A stretch of DNA of 64,000 nucleotides from Tetrahymena thermophila SB210 (lineage: Eukaryota; Ciliophora; Oligohymenophorea; Hymenostomatida; Tetrahymenidae): positions 682,001 through 746,000 of the forward strand of contig NW_002476365.1 in the NCBI RefSeq assembly GCF_000189635.1. Direction: 5' to 3'. A program made the translations under genes and the position numbers. Below are positions 25,542 to 37,057 of this stretch, piece after piece (positions within the stretch are counted from its first letter, which is position 1; every line of letters starts with the position of its first letter). The notes under the pieces were generated by a model. That model was not told the DNA's origin. It made no database searches and was given only the letters and a program-made list of their open reading frames with translations.

Positions 25542-28036
25542 ATGGAGAATAATTCAGAATAGTAGGAAGAGATCTTATATTTTGTTAAGGAAAGCATAGA
25601 ATTAGAAAATAAATAAATACAAGAAGTTATTATAGGACATTTTTACATAATATTTGTATCTTTCAGTGGATCGATTTATATTTTTGAGAAAGGAGAAGAA
25701 TTTTAAGATGAAAATGATGACGAGTTTATGAATACCACAGATTCTTCTAATGAAGAAAATCAAATAATAAAGAGTAAATAACAAAAGCAGCCTGAAAAAA
25801 AGAAAAATTTATTTCTAGATTTTGATCATAAGCTTGAATTACCTTTTGCAAAATCTCTCATTTTGAATGATAAATAAAAAGAAATTAGGCTGTTAATTGT
25901 CGCAAAAAATGGTGAAATGTGCAATTTGTTTATCAACATAGAGTCTTTTAAAATTATTAATTATCAACTAACAAAAATGAGCTTAGAAATATTAAATAAA
26001 GAGGATAAGATCATCAAAAGTGCAAAAATAATTGACTACAATAAATTGCTAATCGTTTATCCTTTCTAAATCTATCTAATTTAAAACGTAAAAATTTGTA
26101 GCAATCACAACAATCAGTATTCACTTTTTATAATTTTTTACTTTTATAAAAGGTTATAAACTAAAAAACTGTAAGTTTAGCTAATATGATTTTTGAATGT
26201 GATGCAGAGATTGATCAGTTAGATTATTTTGACAATATTCTATGTATTTCTACTAAAAAAAGATATTACTCGCTTAATTTAGCTACTCAGTAAGCAGTAA
26301 AATTAGGATCAGCTAAATCAATTGAAATGTAAGATTTTTTGGGTATAACTTTCTTTCCAAGAAACTAAAGTAAGTAAATTAAACATAAAAGCATATTTTT
26401 TTAGAATCTTAATATAAATTTAATTGAAAAGATGAATCGGTGATGGCAGCTAGACCAAATGGAAATATGTGGAAGGCATAAGTGAGCTCTGGAAAAGTTC
26501 TTACAACTCTTCAGTTCACAGATGAAGATAACAATAAATTAAAGTAAATTATAATAAAAAAAATAGGTAGAAAAAATATTTTCGCTAATTTAAATAGTTT
26601 TGGAAGGCTTTATGCATTTAATAGATATATTCTCTCAATTAATGGTTAAAATAGATTGTATATCATAGATATGAATGATAAGCAGCTGATGACTAAAGTA
26701 TTTCCCAATTGCTCTCAGTTGACTTTCTTATACAACCATTATAATTAAAGTGAAAAAACTGACTCAAACAATAAAAATGAATTTCAAGAGAGGTCTTTTT
26801 ATCTTTACTACATGGAAAATGGCAGAAACTTAGTTATAGAGAGATGCTCAATTAAAAATATTCAAAAGAGCTTTGAAGCAAGTCTAAGTAAAAATTCAGT
26901 AGGGTAATGTGCTGAATTATTTGAAAAATATGAAGCCTTGTAAAATATTAAAAATCTCAAATCTCTTTTAAAAGCAAACCTTTAAAATCCATTAGATTTA
27001 AGGTTCTAATTTTCAAGCTCTTTTAAGGATTGTGTAAAGAAGGTAGCATTTTCTCCAAAAAATAAAAATAAGCATTTTCTTTTTGTAAAAATAGATAGAA
27101 GAAGAATAGTTTTAATGGAATAGAGAAAAAGAGATAGAACAAAATGAATTAAAAGAAAACATTGAGTCAATTAAAAATAGCAAGAATAAACAACAAATAT
27201 CATCTAAAATTCACAAATCGACTGAATAAAATATTACTAAAATTATAGATGTTGATAACTTACCTTTTCTTATGAGTAATAAAATAATTAAAATAATTTC
27301 GCTTGGGGATTCTTACTCATCTTGTTAAATTTGCCATTTAACAAACAAACAAAATACACAAAAATATATAAAAAATTCTAATTTTGGTGATTTCGAATTT
27401 AAGAAAAAGTAAAGTTCAGTTTTAAAAAAATAACATATATTGCCAAATGATAATTAAAATAAATAAACAAAATATGGCAATAATTAATAGACACCAAATG
27501 AATTGCTTTTAGCTCATATGGTGTAAAAAATTCTACCTGGTAATAATCTAGAACAATAATCTGAATAAAAACTGATAAGTAATAATGAATTTATCCAAAA
27601 TATAAATTAATTAATCTGTTAAAAAGTTTATTAATGCTAGATAGAAGTTTTTAAAACATAATTATTAGATAATTTGAGAAATAGAAATCCTAATTAGAAA
27701 AATTTTATTAATGAGAAATTAAAAAGTTTAAGTTTGATATAAATATTGATGCTTGTTTCAAGAAACTTTACAAAACAATTTATTAGTACTTAAAACAAAT
27801 TTTAATAGAATTTATAACTTAATTACTAAATTTCATATACTATTTAATGTAAAAGTATAGTTGATATGTTTAATGATACTAATATTTACCTCTAATTGAG
27901 CAAAATTATAATTACTAATCTACTTATTTATTATATCGGAGAATCATTTGCTAGCTAAATTATTAATCAAAATGAAGATAACTTACTAGAGTTTGACTAA
28001 ATAGCTGCTATTTTGAATTAATTAAGTGTAAATTGA
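25542..28036 (+). CDS. HPS5/TECPR2-like beta-propeller protein
   Basis: Four exons (25542-26087, 26153-26369, 26432-27042, 27095-28036) sum to 772 codons, 771 residues. The N-terminal about 400 residues show WD/propeller-like strands (ILYFVKESIEL, IIFVSFSGSIYIFEKG, RLLIVAKNGEMCNLF, LDYFDNILCISTKKR). A hallmark stretch at the exon 2/3 junction (ITFFPRN, then ARPNGNMWKAQVSSGKVLTT) resembles the FFPG...ARPGSRMWE segment of HPS5 and TECPR2. HPS5 is a BLOC-2 subunit and TECPR2 an autophagy/ER-exit factor. A trafficking role in the cytosol, for instance towards lysosome-related organelles or mucocysts, is inference. The C-terminal exon is N/Q-rich, with a lone CxxC (CQIC) and helices. It shows no TECPR repeats, which favours HPS5. 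The family call rests on one motif region. Confidence 0.6.
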
Positions 28037-28610
28037 TATTTATAAAATGTTGACTAGGTCTAAATAAATATATTTTAATAATTTTGAATAACTTTTCAAA
28101 TCATAATAATAGATTATTAAATTAATTATGAAAAAAAGGTAAATATGTAATCATGTATAAAATAGATAGGTTTCATTTATAATATTTTAATTGTTTTTAC
28201 TTAATAAAGAATCAAATATATAAAATTTATAAAAAATATTTATCTATTAAAATATTTCAATTCATTCAAATAATTTTATTTACTATTTGATAATGCATTC
28301 AATGCATAATAAATAATTCTTTTGTTTGTTAAGATGTAAATAGTTGTTAGTTGTGAAATAAAAGATGAGGTTAAGACAAGATTAAAATTGAAATGTAAAT
28401 TCATTTATTTTCTAGCGATATTTTATTTGATTTTTTTCAATTTAACCTATCTTAATTTTAAAATCACTATTATGTATTTATTATACTTCATTCGCAGTCA
28501 AAATATTAATTTTAAACTGGTTTTTAATTAGTGCCTTAAATTCATATTTTTGATTTGTTTCTTTAATTCAGAAATAAGAAAAAATAGAATTTAAAAAAAA
28601 AAATGATAAT
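28037..28610. other. Intergenic spacer
   Basis: AT-rich spacer with no recognised feature, directly before the tandem repeat. Confidence 0.5.
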
Positions 28611-29300
28611 AGTAGATCTATTTAAATTGATAATATAAAATTTTAATCAAAGTAAACCTCTCTTAATCCATATGCTAGAGTACATTCATACAGTACAGGT
28701 ATTTATAATTCATTAATTTTTGAAATGAAATAAATGAAAAAATAAGAATTAAACATAATAAACTATCTAGTGTTTGAGATCAAATAAGTAATTAAAAAAT
28801 TATATCTATATTTATAATCATATTATAGTAAGAAAATATAGAAATATAAACTCAATAAATAAGTAAGTAAATATCAGAATGCAATATTTTAACAATTTTT
28901 TGTTTTCAATAATTTAAATAGATAAAAAAATAAAAATGACTAATAAAAAGATCACAAAGTAGATCAATTAAATTGATATTATAAAATTTTAATCAAAGTA
29001 AACCTCTATTCATCCATATGCTAGGGTACATAGTACATACAGTACAGCTGTTTATAATTCATTAAATTTTTGAAATGAAATAAATGAAAAAAATCAGAAT
29101 TAAGCATAATAAATTATTTAGTTAAGTTTGAGATCAAATAAGTAATTTAAAAAAATATGTCTAAATTTATAATTATATTATAGAAATATAAATTCATATA
29201 GAAATAAGTAAATATCAGAATGCAATATTTTAACAATTTTTTGTTTTCAATAATTTAAAAAGATTAAAAAATAATAATGAAAAATAAAAAAGATCACAAA
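28611..29300. repeat. Two-copy tandem repeat, unit about 348 bp
   Basis: Unit 1 (28611-28958) and unit 2 (28959-29300) start AGTAGATC and run in parallel through many long identical blocks. These include AAAATTTTAATCAAAGTAAA, CCATATGCTAG, TTTATAATTCATTAA, TTTGAGATCAAATAAGTAAT and AATATCAGAATGCAATATTT, ending near AAAAAGATCACAAA. Identity looks near 90% with small indels, so the duplication is more recent than other repeats here. Neither unit has a convincing coding frame. Confidence 0.85.
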
Positions 29301-29472
29301 AATTTAATAGTTTTTTTAGGGATAAATAGTTAAATATTGAAAAAGTTAAAACTTAAAAAATTTAGAAAATATAACAAACAATCTTTCTTTAAATTGTTAA
29401 TTATTTCTTTTTTTAAAAATGAACAATCTTTCTCAGGGATAATTAGTTTAGTTGTCAGTGAATTATGAAAAA

Positions 29473-30396
29473 ATGAATTGTGTTTATGAAGAATTTAATT
29501 TGATGAAATAAGTGATTTAATTTTAATAAGATCTTGACCATAACGAAAGAAGTTTATTAGCTTATGCTTCTGATACTATTTTACGTTAAAAAATAGTAAC
29601 TTTAGATTAATTGAAAGAGTTAGAAAAATAATCTGAATTTTCAAATATCAATAAAAAAAAATATTTTGATAGCTACAAATAAACTGTAATTGATGAACTT
29701 TTTAAACTGTTTAAAGAAATTCAAGAAGTGTTAGATCATCTTTTGAGTAAAGAAAATTTGGTAATTTTACACTTAAATTTTAAATTTATTTATAATAAAT
29801 TTGATAGATGCAAAATTTTATTCTATTAAACACATTTTCTTACCGAAATATTATAATCAAACAAGCAATTATTTAACTTCAAACAAAAAAATAATCAAAA
29901 ATAATAAATTAGTTAATATTATTAATTTTATTGTTTGGAATTAAAAATTTTGAATATTAACCACTTTAAATTATTCTAGAAAATAAGCTCTAAAGTTTTT
30001 TACTTAAGACTGAAGGGTAGATACCATAAGTATTTAGCTAATTGTATTGAGCAAGAAGATTTGAAAAATCTATCAATCTATTGTGCTTTTTTGTTTTTAT
30101 CTTAAAGCTTTGAGTTAGCACAATCATTAAGACCTTGCCATTACTATAGGTGGGCTATAGGAGTAAGTTTCTCTAACTTTCATTATGATTATTTTAATGA
30201 TTTAGAAAAAGCATACAGAATTGCAAAGCAAACTTTTGAAGATATGATTAATATTTGTTTTTATCTTGATTGTAATAGCGATTATAAATTAACAGATTTA
30301 GAAAATACCATTAAAAATAATTATGAGTTTTATAAGGAGAAATTTGAGTAAGCTGATAAAAATTAATAAATTTAAATAAATCATTTAATATTTTGA
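29473..30396 (+). CDS. Divergent 14-3-3 family protein
   Basis: Two exons (29473-29760 and 29980-30396) give 235 codons, 234 residues, close to the usual 240-250. The second exon opens with SSKVFYLRLKGRYHKYLANC, which matches the family's ESKVFYLKMKGDYYRYLAE (helix 5). Further on, YYRWAIGVSFSNFHYDYFND and AYRIAKQTFEDMI correspond to the helix 7/8 region (GLALNFSVFYYEI, ACxLAKxAFDEAI). The N-terminal half keeps a 14-3-3-like helix pattern (SLLAYASDTILRQ). The phosphate-binding set is altered: the helix-3 Lys is not evident and the helix-5 Arg-Tyr pair reads Lys-Tyr. Canonical 14-3-3 proteins are cytosolic dimers that bind phospho-Ser/Thr motifs; this one may bind weakly or differently. The 219-nt intron is long for this window. 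Confidence 0.75.
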
Positions 30397-31504
30397 ATAT
30401 ACTAAAATAAGAATTTTAAAAATTAATTATTAATCTTACATCATACCTGTAATATATTTTTTTTTAAATAAAAATGTAATATTAAATTATTTCTAACATT
30501 TATTATTCCTTCTATTTTTAACAACAGATGAAAATTAATAGCAATATAAAAATTTAAAAATAATTTATTAAAGTTCCTGATTTATCAAACGCATTTCAAA
30601 ATAGTATTTTTTATTTTGAAATTTTTGAAATTTTTTTTTTCATCCTTAAAATTAAATTTAAAACATATAAATTTTTTTTCATTAGTTTATTAAAAAAACA
30701 CATACAGTGTTTTAATTTAAAGTATCTGAAGCTTCAAGTTTATTTACAAATATATTTAAATGTATGAAATTAAAATATATTTTGACAAAAGTACCCAAAA
30801 ATTAATTAATTAATTTTACAAAATATTCTTCTTAAAATTTTTATAAAAAAAAGTTTTCATATTTATAAGAAAAAACAATAACAAAAAGTAAAACAATTTC
30901 TGACAATTAAATGCATAAAAATAATACTGAGAGATATATATTAACTAACTATTTACTCACGAGCACTAAATACCATTAATTGGATAGTTTTGTAAGATAA
31001 TGAACGATTTTAGGGATTAAAAAAAGATGGGCTTTCTTTAGTGTTTAAAAATTAAAATAAAATTATTTAATTAATTTAGCTTTTTGTAAAACAAATTTAA
31101 AGCTTGGAAGTTTGTTTTTTATTTTTAATAAATTTTAATTATAAATTTTGTTTGTTGAATTTTAGAAATTAATTTAAAAAAGATATTTGACTTTTTAACA
31201 GTTTGTTTTTTTAATTTGAGAATATTTCTTATTAATGAAATAAATTATTTTATTATCTCTTGATAAATATTTGTGACTTTAGTTTTAAGCTCTAAAATTA
31301 ATTTGATAATTTTTTCTTTTTTTAAATCCTCATAAAATATTAAATACAAAAAATGTTAAATTAATAATGTAAAACTATGATATGAATTGTACAAAACACA
31401 ATGCTAACTCACACTCTTTTTGTGATTTAAAATAAATAATGTTATCATTCATAAATTATTCAAATTTTTTCATTTTAAGTATTTAGAATTGATTTAAGAA
31501 AAAC
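30397..31504. other. Convergent spacer, 1.1 kb
   Basis: AT-rich spacer between convergent genes; long A/T homopolymers only. Confidence 0.5.
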
Positions 31505-33423
31505 TCAAAAGAATAAATCTTAGCTAATAAAAGTTGGATTGAAGACCATAAATGGGCCAATTAACTTTTTGAAAGCAATATTTTGTTAGATTAATGCTTT
31601 GGCTTGTTAGCTATATTATTTTAAACGCTAAGAATGTTTTTCTGCATTTGTTTCTGTAAAAGAAATACTAGCATGTGTTAAATTAGGTATCTACAATATT
31701 TGGAATTCTAAATGATTAATGTATTCTTAAGAAAGCCTCTTTCTAATTTATTTAGTTAATAAATAAAATAAGAATCTATTAAAAATGAATCGTATTTACT
31801 GTTTGTAGTCATTGGTTAAATCTAAATTTACTTAGCTTAAATTTGTAGGTGTTTTACTTAAATGGTCAGCAAATGTAATTAGTTGCAAATTTTCAATATC
31901 ATTATTTCTTTTTTTAATTCAAAATAATTTTTCATTAAAAATTATACTAGCTAAATTCAATTTACTTTAGCGATACCTTCAAGATTTCAAGATTTGTGCA
32001 TTTATGAAGGTTTTAAAATACTTCTAAACAATCAGTTGAATTATTAGCTGCCATTCTATTATTTTTATAAAGTGATCTATATATAGCTCAGATTGCAAAA
32101 ATAAGCAATTTACCTGAAATTTATGTCTAGATACTTGAGGTATTATGATTAAAATATTGTGTTCATGATTTAACTTGGAGTTTCGTTTAGCTTACCCCTA
32201 ATTTTATTAAAATAATCCTAAAATGTTTATGAAATTAATAAAAGAGCTTACTTATATAAATCCAAGACAAATTTTTGTAATCTAGAATTTTTAAGAGCAT
32301 TTAAGAATGTTAGTATACCACTTGTGTATGAGCTTGTAAAGTTTAAATCAAGATATTCTAACTGAGGAAGTCTTTCAAAAATAAAGCTGAAATTTTCAAA
32401 GAAATTACTTTTACTCTATCCATACTCCAATTATTAGCAATTTATAAAAATTTCTTTCAAATTAGATGGAAAACTTTATGGGTTTTTTAAGCACTCAAAA
32501 AAATTGCTAAATTCAACAGCTTAGCTATTAAAATAATAAAATATTCAGATTTTGCTTTAATGAAAAATCTTAACTTCAAATTTAAGTCAATAGATTTTAG
32601 GCTATTCAATTTAATGATATCATGAAATCCATCTATTTATTTATATTAAAATAAATTTAATCAATCGAAAATATAATTAATTATCTTTTAATTTTTTTTT
32701 GGAATATTATTTTCTATGCTTTTTTGACCTAATAATTATTTGTTTATTAAAAAGACGAATTATTTTATAATTAAATATTACCAAACTTTTTTATATCTAC
32801 TTTATGCAAATGAGCTGAAGAATTAACACTGTTTGTTTAAATAGAAATGTTTAACAATAATTTAAAACGCATTAAAACTTACGAGAAATCTATGATTAAT
32901 CTGTTCAGTTTTGGGAATAGTCTGCTTATTGATTTTAATATTTAAGACAATCCATAAAGTGATAGATAGTTTCCACTATTATCAATATTATTTATATTAA
33001 AACTTATTTTTATAATTATTATTACTTACATAAGATTCAAAGATAAAAGTTCTAAATCTTATTAGAAGGTACTTAATAGATCATCTAAATAATGGGCATC
33101 ATCTTAATAGAGATAGCAAAATCTATTTTATATAAATATTAATAAATAAAATAATTAATCTAATACTTTTATATAGAATTACTTTACTTCTAGGAATAGT
33201 TTTTTTACATTCAGCTATAGCTTATTATTATAAACTAAATTCTTGATTTTTGTAAATAAAAAATGAGAATACTGCTTAAAGTTTGAAAATCTATTTAAAA
33301 TAATATCATTTTCTTATTTAGAATATGCTTTTATTATAATTACGATATATTCGCTGTGTTAATTTGTTATTTAGAGATTGCATATTTATCAAGAATAAAA
33401 TTTTCAAACTTATCTTCATCCAT
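31505..33423 (-). CDS. Leucine-rich-repeat-like protein (multi-exon)
   Basis: From ATG 33423 to TGA 31507-31505, minus-strand exons separated by short AT introns encode repeating Leu/Ile/Asn segments. Examples are LELLSLNL, LKSIDLNLKL, LPQLEYLDLNF, RLQKFVLDL, CTNLEILKVSL and LSQVNLDLTN. These fit irregular LRR units (LxxLxLxL), which are abundant in ciliate genomes. I could trace about eight exons. The joins near 33200-33380 (GTAATT donors) and 31690-31810 are in phase, but several middle joins (31930-32000, 32630-32900) are uncertain. No TM, signal peptide or F-box is visible. Function is unknown; a protein-binding scaffold is the usual role. Confidence 0.55.
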
Positions 33424-34294
33424 TTTAGTTCTTTTAAGATGTTATTTTTAATATCGTTTATTTTAAAATATGAACTTACTAATTAGCTAAATCATTTTCT
33501 ACAATGAATTAAATTTTATTTTTTTAAGACTGAGAATCTAGAATAACTTTATAATATAATTATTTTTTATCCATTTTAGTTCACAAGATGAGGTTTATTG
33601 TCTTTATTATTTTACTTTCTATAATCTGAATTTTTATGAAATTTTAATTTGATTTCTATCAATAAAAATCTTAAAAAAAAAATAAATAATAGATCTTCAT
33701 ATATCCACAATTTTAATATCCAAAATGCATTTTTTACAACATTTTATTTGTATAAATATTTAAGATAAAATAATGTATTAAAAATTTTAAAAAGAGCTTA
33801 ATAATTGTAAATTATATTATTAATGCAATTGGAATACATTTTTTTGTTATTTTTGATTAGATTTATCAAAAATTAATTAAAAAAAAATTATTTTTCAATT
33901 ATTTAATTTTTTTCATAAAAAGTAAATAAAATTTAAATAACTATTTTATTCATTTTTTTTTATAAGATCCACCACCCATAAAAATAATTATCATGAGATT
34001 TAGTTTACAAGATTAGACCCTTGAATATTAAATGAGGGTATGAGATGTAAATTTTTTAATAATAAAAGCAAATAAATTATAAAAACTAAAATTAGTTTAT
34101 AATTTTTAAAATTAATTTATAGAGATTTTTGATTGAGAATAAATAATAATTAACAGATTAAATGTATATATACATTAATTAAATAATGATAAAGAACATA
34201 ATTATTTTATGAAAGAGATTATTTAAAATATTGGATTATTTATTTTATTATTTATATTAATTTAGTTTAAATTATCATTTTATTTTCCTTTTAT
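33424..34294. other. Intergenic spacer
   Basis: AT-rich spacer between two minus-strand genes; nothing recognised. Confidence 0.5.
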
Positions 34295-37057
34295 TCACTA
34301 TATCTAGTTCTTTAATTTTGATTTTTTAAAGTTTTAATTTATTCGATCTACTTCTTTATCAAATTTTTATTATGAATTTTCTTGAAAGTGTTAGCTATTT
34401 TCTGCAATGAGCTCATCTTCTGTAAAAAGATATTCTTTGTTGAAATTGCTATTTTCTCCATTTTAAGGTGTATGCTAATACTCTTGCATGTAATTATTCA
34501 TACCATCAAATAGATTAATTCTTTTAGGATAAAGGGCTTCAAGTTCAGTTTGATTTGATCTATTGGAATGATACATTCCATTAGAATAATATTAATCATT
34601 TGCAGAACTTAATTACTAATTTATTCCTATTCTCTCAGTTTCTTTTGATTGTGGAGATATCATATTAAATTTATTGTCGTTAGTGACATTATTTTCTGCA
34701 TTATTACCACCATTTATGTACAATTAGCTATTTAGAGTATGATCTGTTTTTATTTTATTTTAATTTTAATTCGTTTCTTAAATTGTGTCAGAGCTTCTTA
34801 TTATTTACAAACTTTTTTATGGTTAGTTGACCTCCAAATTGAAATGAAGATGAATAGGCTCATTATCATAATTTTCATGTTCTTCATTACTGTTATTATC
34901 TTCATATTCTTGCTACTCATTTTAGTTTTATTCTTCATAATTCTTTTGTTCAGGTGGTGGAATTTTAATATAAGAAGAATGACGTCTATGAAATTTTTTA
35001 TGAAGCTAATCATCATAAACTTTTATAGATTAAAGCTGTTAGTTACTTAAAACATGATTTGTTCCTCTTCTTCTATTTCTGTTCGATCCATCTTACTATG
35101 TAATGTCAAACTATTATATGAATTACTTTTACATCATTTTCATCTTATTATTATCATCACTCTTTGGACTTGAGCTTTTACTGTTTGCAATTTTTATGAC
35201 TTAGAGATTGCTATTAATACTTTTCATATCTACTTTAGGAGAGTCTACATGGATTTGAGAAAATGCTAGATTTGTAAGTCTTCTATTAAGATCTTTTCTA
35301 CCATCATTTGGTTTACTTTTAGCAGATTTCTTTTCAGTTTTATTAGTATTTATATCCTAATTTTAATTCTTATTAAAAACAGCATTAAAGCTCCCTGTTA
35401 GCTTGTCTTTTTAAGTATTTTTACTGTTTGATATTTTTTTATTACGTATTTAGAACTAACTTTGATACAATTCCTCTTTGCTTTAAATTAGTTTTTAAGA
35501 TTCTCTTTATTCCTCATTTTGAGTGAACAATGCAGCTTGCATAGCATATCTCCTCTAGCTAGTAGAGCTCAGTTAGGAATTGTTTTAAACCATTTTTTTC
35601 TCTGCTGCTAAGAATTCTTTTATTACTTAATATAAATTTGGCTTTTGCTTCTTTTCATTTCCTGTACTAACAAGATTTTTAATCTGTTTTCTTGTTTTGT
35701 GCAAAACTTTTTTCTTCCTTCTTTTGACAATCACTTTAAATACTTATTTTCCCAAGCTATAGCATTTCTAAGTGATAGGAATTTACTTGAAATTTTAGTA
35801 ATGATCTTTAGCCTAAACCCTACTTAAAAGCTATGAAACTCTAAATCTAAATAATTCACCAAAATCCTAAGCTATATTTTGATTTACTTATTCTCTATAG
35901 CCTTATATTTCAGTGTATTAATTTAAGAAAGAAAATTTAAGCTGTAAGCATTTAAAAATCAACCCTGCAAGAACTCCACCAGCCAGAATCAGCCAATTTA
36001 AATAAATATCATCACTTTTATAAGTGAATTAGTTTTTTATTGCAAATACGTTGCTTTAAACTCCACCTCTGGCAGAAAAGCTTAGAATTTTTAAATTCAG
36101 TTGAGAGATTTCATCTTAAGTGAAGTAGTTTTTGCTAAACTGAACATTGTAGTGATAGGTAGACTAGTCTTAGAAACTGTTATTAATTTCATAATCATTT
36201 AATAGGTAGAGGTACTAGAACAAATCTACATATAATAAAGAATAAGAAGGTTCATCTATACTAAAATTAAAGGGATAATTTTATATATCTCTAAAGATAT
36301 CGATATTTATTTGTGATAAAGATATGCTCTGCCTTCTCTTCGCTGTCATTTCGCTAAGGAGAATTGAGTAGTAAAAGAAAAAAAATAAAGCTACAAAAAG
36401 TGATAAAATTTTATGAAGCCATAAGCTCATTTACTAATCTCCTTATCTATTCATATACCTAAATACGGAGTAAACTACTCTTTGATAATCATAAAAGGTA
36501 TTTAGGTCCTTAAAAAGAAGTAAACTAGCACCAGTTACTGCAGGTATTAAAAATATTCCTAAATAGAATAAATAATTTAAGTATTTAAAGACACTAAATG
36601 ATGCTACATCGATGATATTCTACTTTTAAATGTATAATTTTTCATAAAACAGGCTTGGAATGCTTTAATAATGATCTTATGTTTCAAGGTAAAACTTCTT
36701 TTCACTCCCGAACTTTCCCGCATACTAATCTTAGGGGTCATCTGAGTTATCGCTTTCATAATTTTCAACGCACTTAAAATTTACTTGAGCATCATTACCA
36801 ATTACTTCTTTTACAGCTTGGAAAATTATATATCTTTCATAGAATATTGTATTATTATTATTTTTAAAATCCTAAATCATTTAAGTTTCTGAATAGCTAT
36901 TGCAAGTATCTTCGACTACTGGGTAATGGTATTTTTCAAGAAATGTAAAAACTCTTGTAGCAGTCTAACGTACTTAATGAGATCTTACATTTTACACTAA
37001 ACTACTAAGGGCAATAATCATAAGAAAGAATTTAAAATTTCTAAAATTGGGAAGCAT
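34295..37057 (-). CDS. Three-TM membrane protein with long low-complexity cytosolic tail
   Basis: One intronless ciliate-code frame of 921 codons runs from ATG 37057 to TGA 34297-34295. Residues about 8-25 (FFLMIIALSSL) form a signal peptide. An extracellular domain (about 27-158, with Cys about 52 and 96) follows. TM helices lie at about 160-182 (YLFYLGIFLIPAVTGASLLL), 212-235 and 351-371, with another soluble loop at about 240-345. From about 375 to 920 the protein is basic, then N/Q/S-rich low-complexity tail. It has an arginine-rich patch (RRRGTN, HKKFHRRHSS) and an acidic stretch (NYEEQNQNEQQEYEDN). The layout resembles other unnamed ciliate surface membrane proteins. I recognise no transporter or enzyme motif. 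Two overlapping 70-100-codon standard-code frames at 34739-35050 are shadows. Confidence 0.75.

Noticed and set aside
34739-35050. 103- and 71-codon standard-code ORFs on both strands
   Set aside because: Both lie inside the low-complexity part of the 920-residue minus-strand membrane protein, in other frames or codes.
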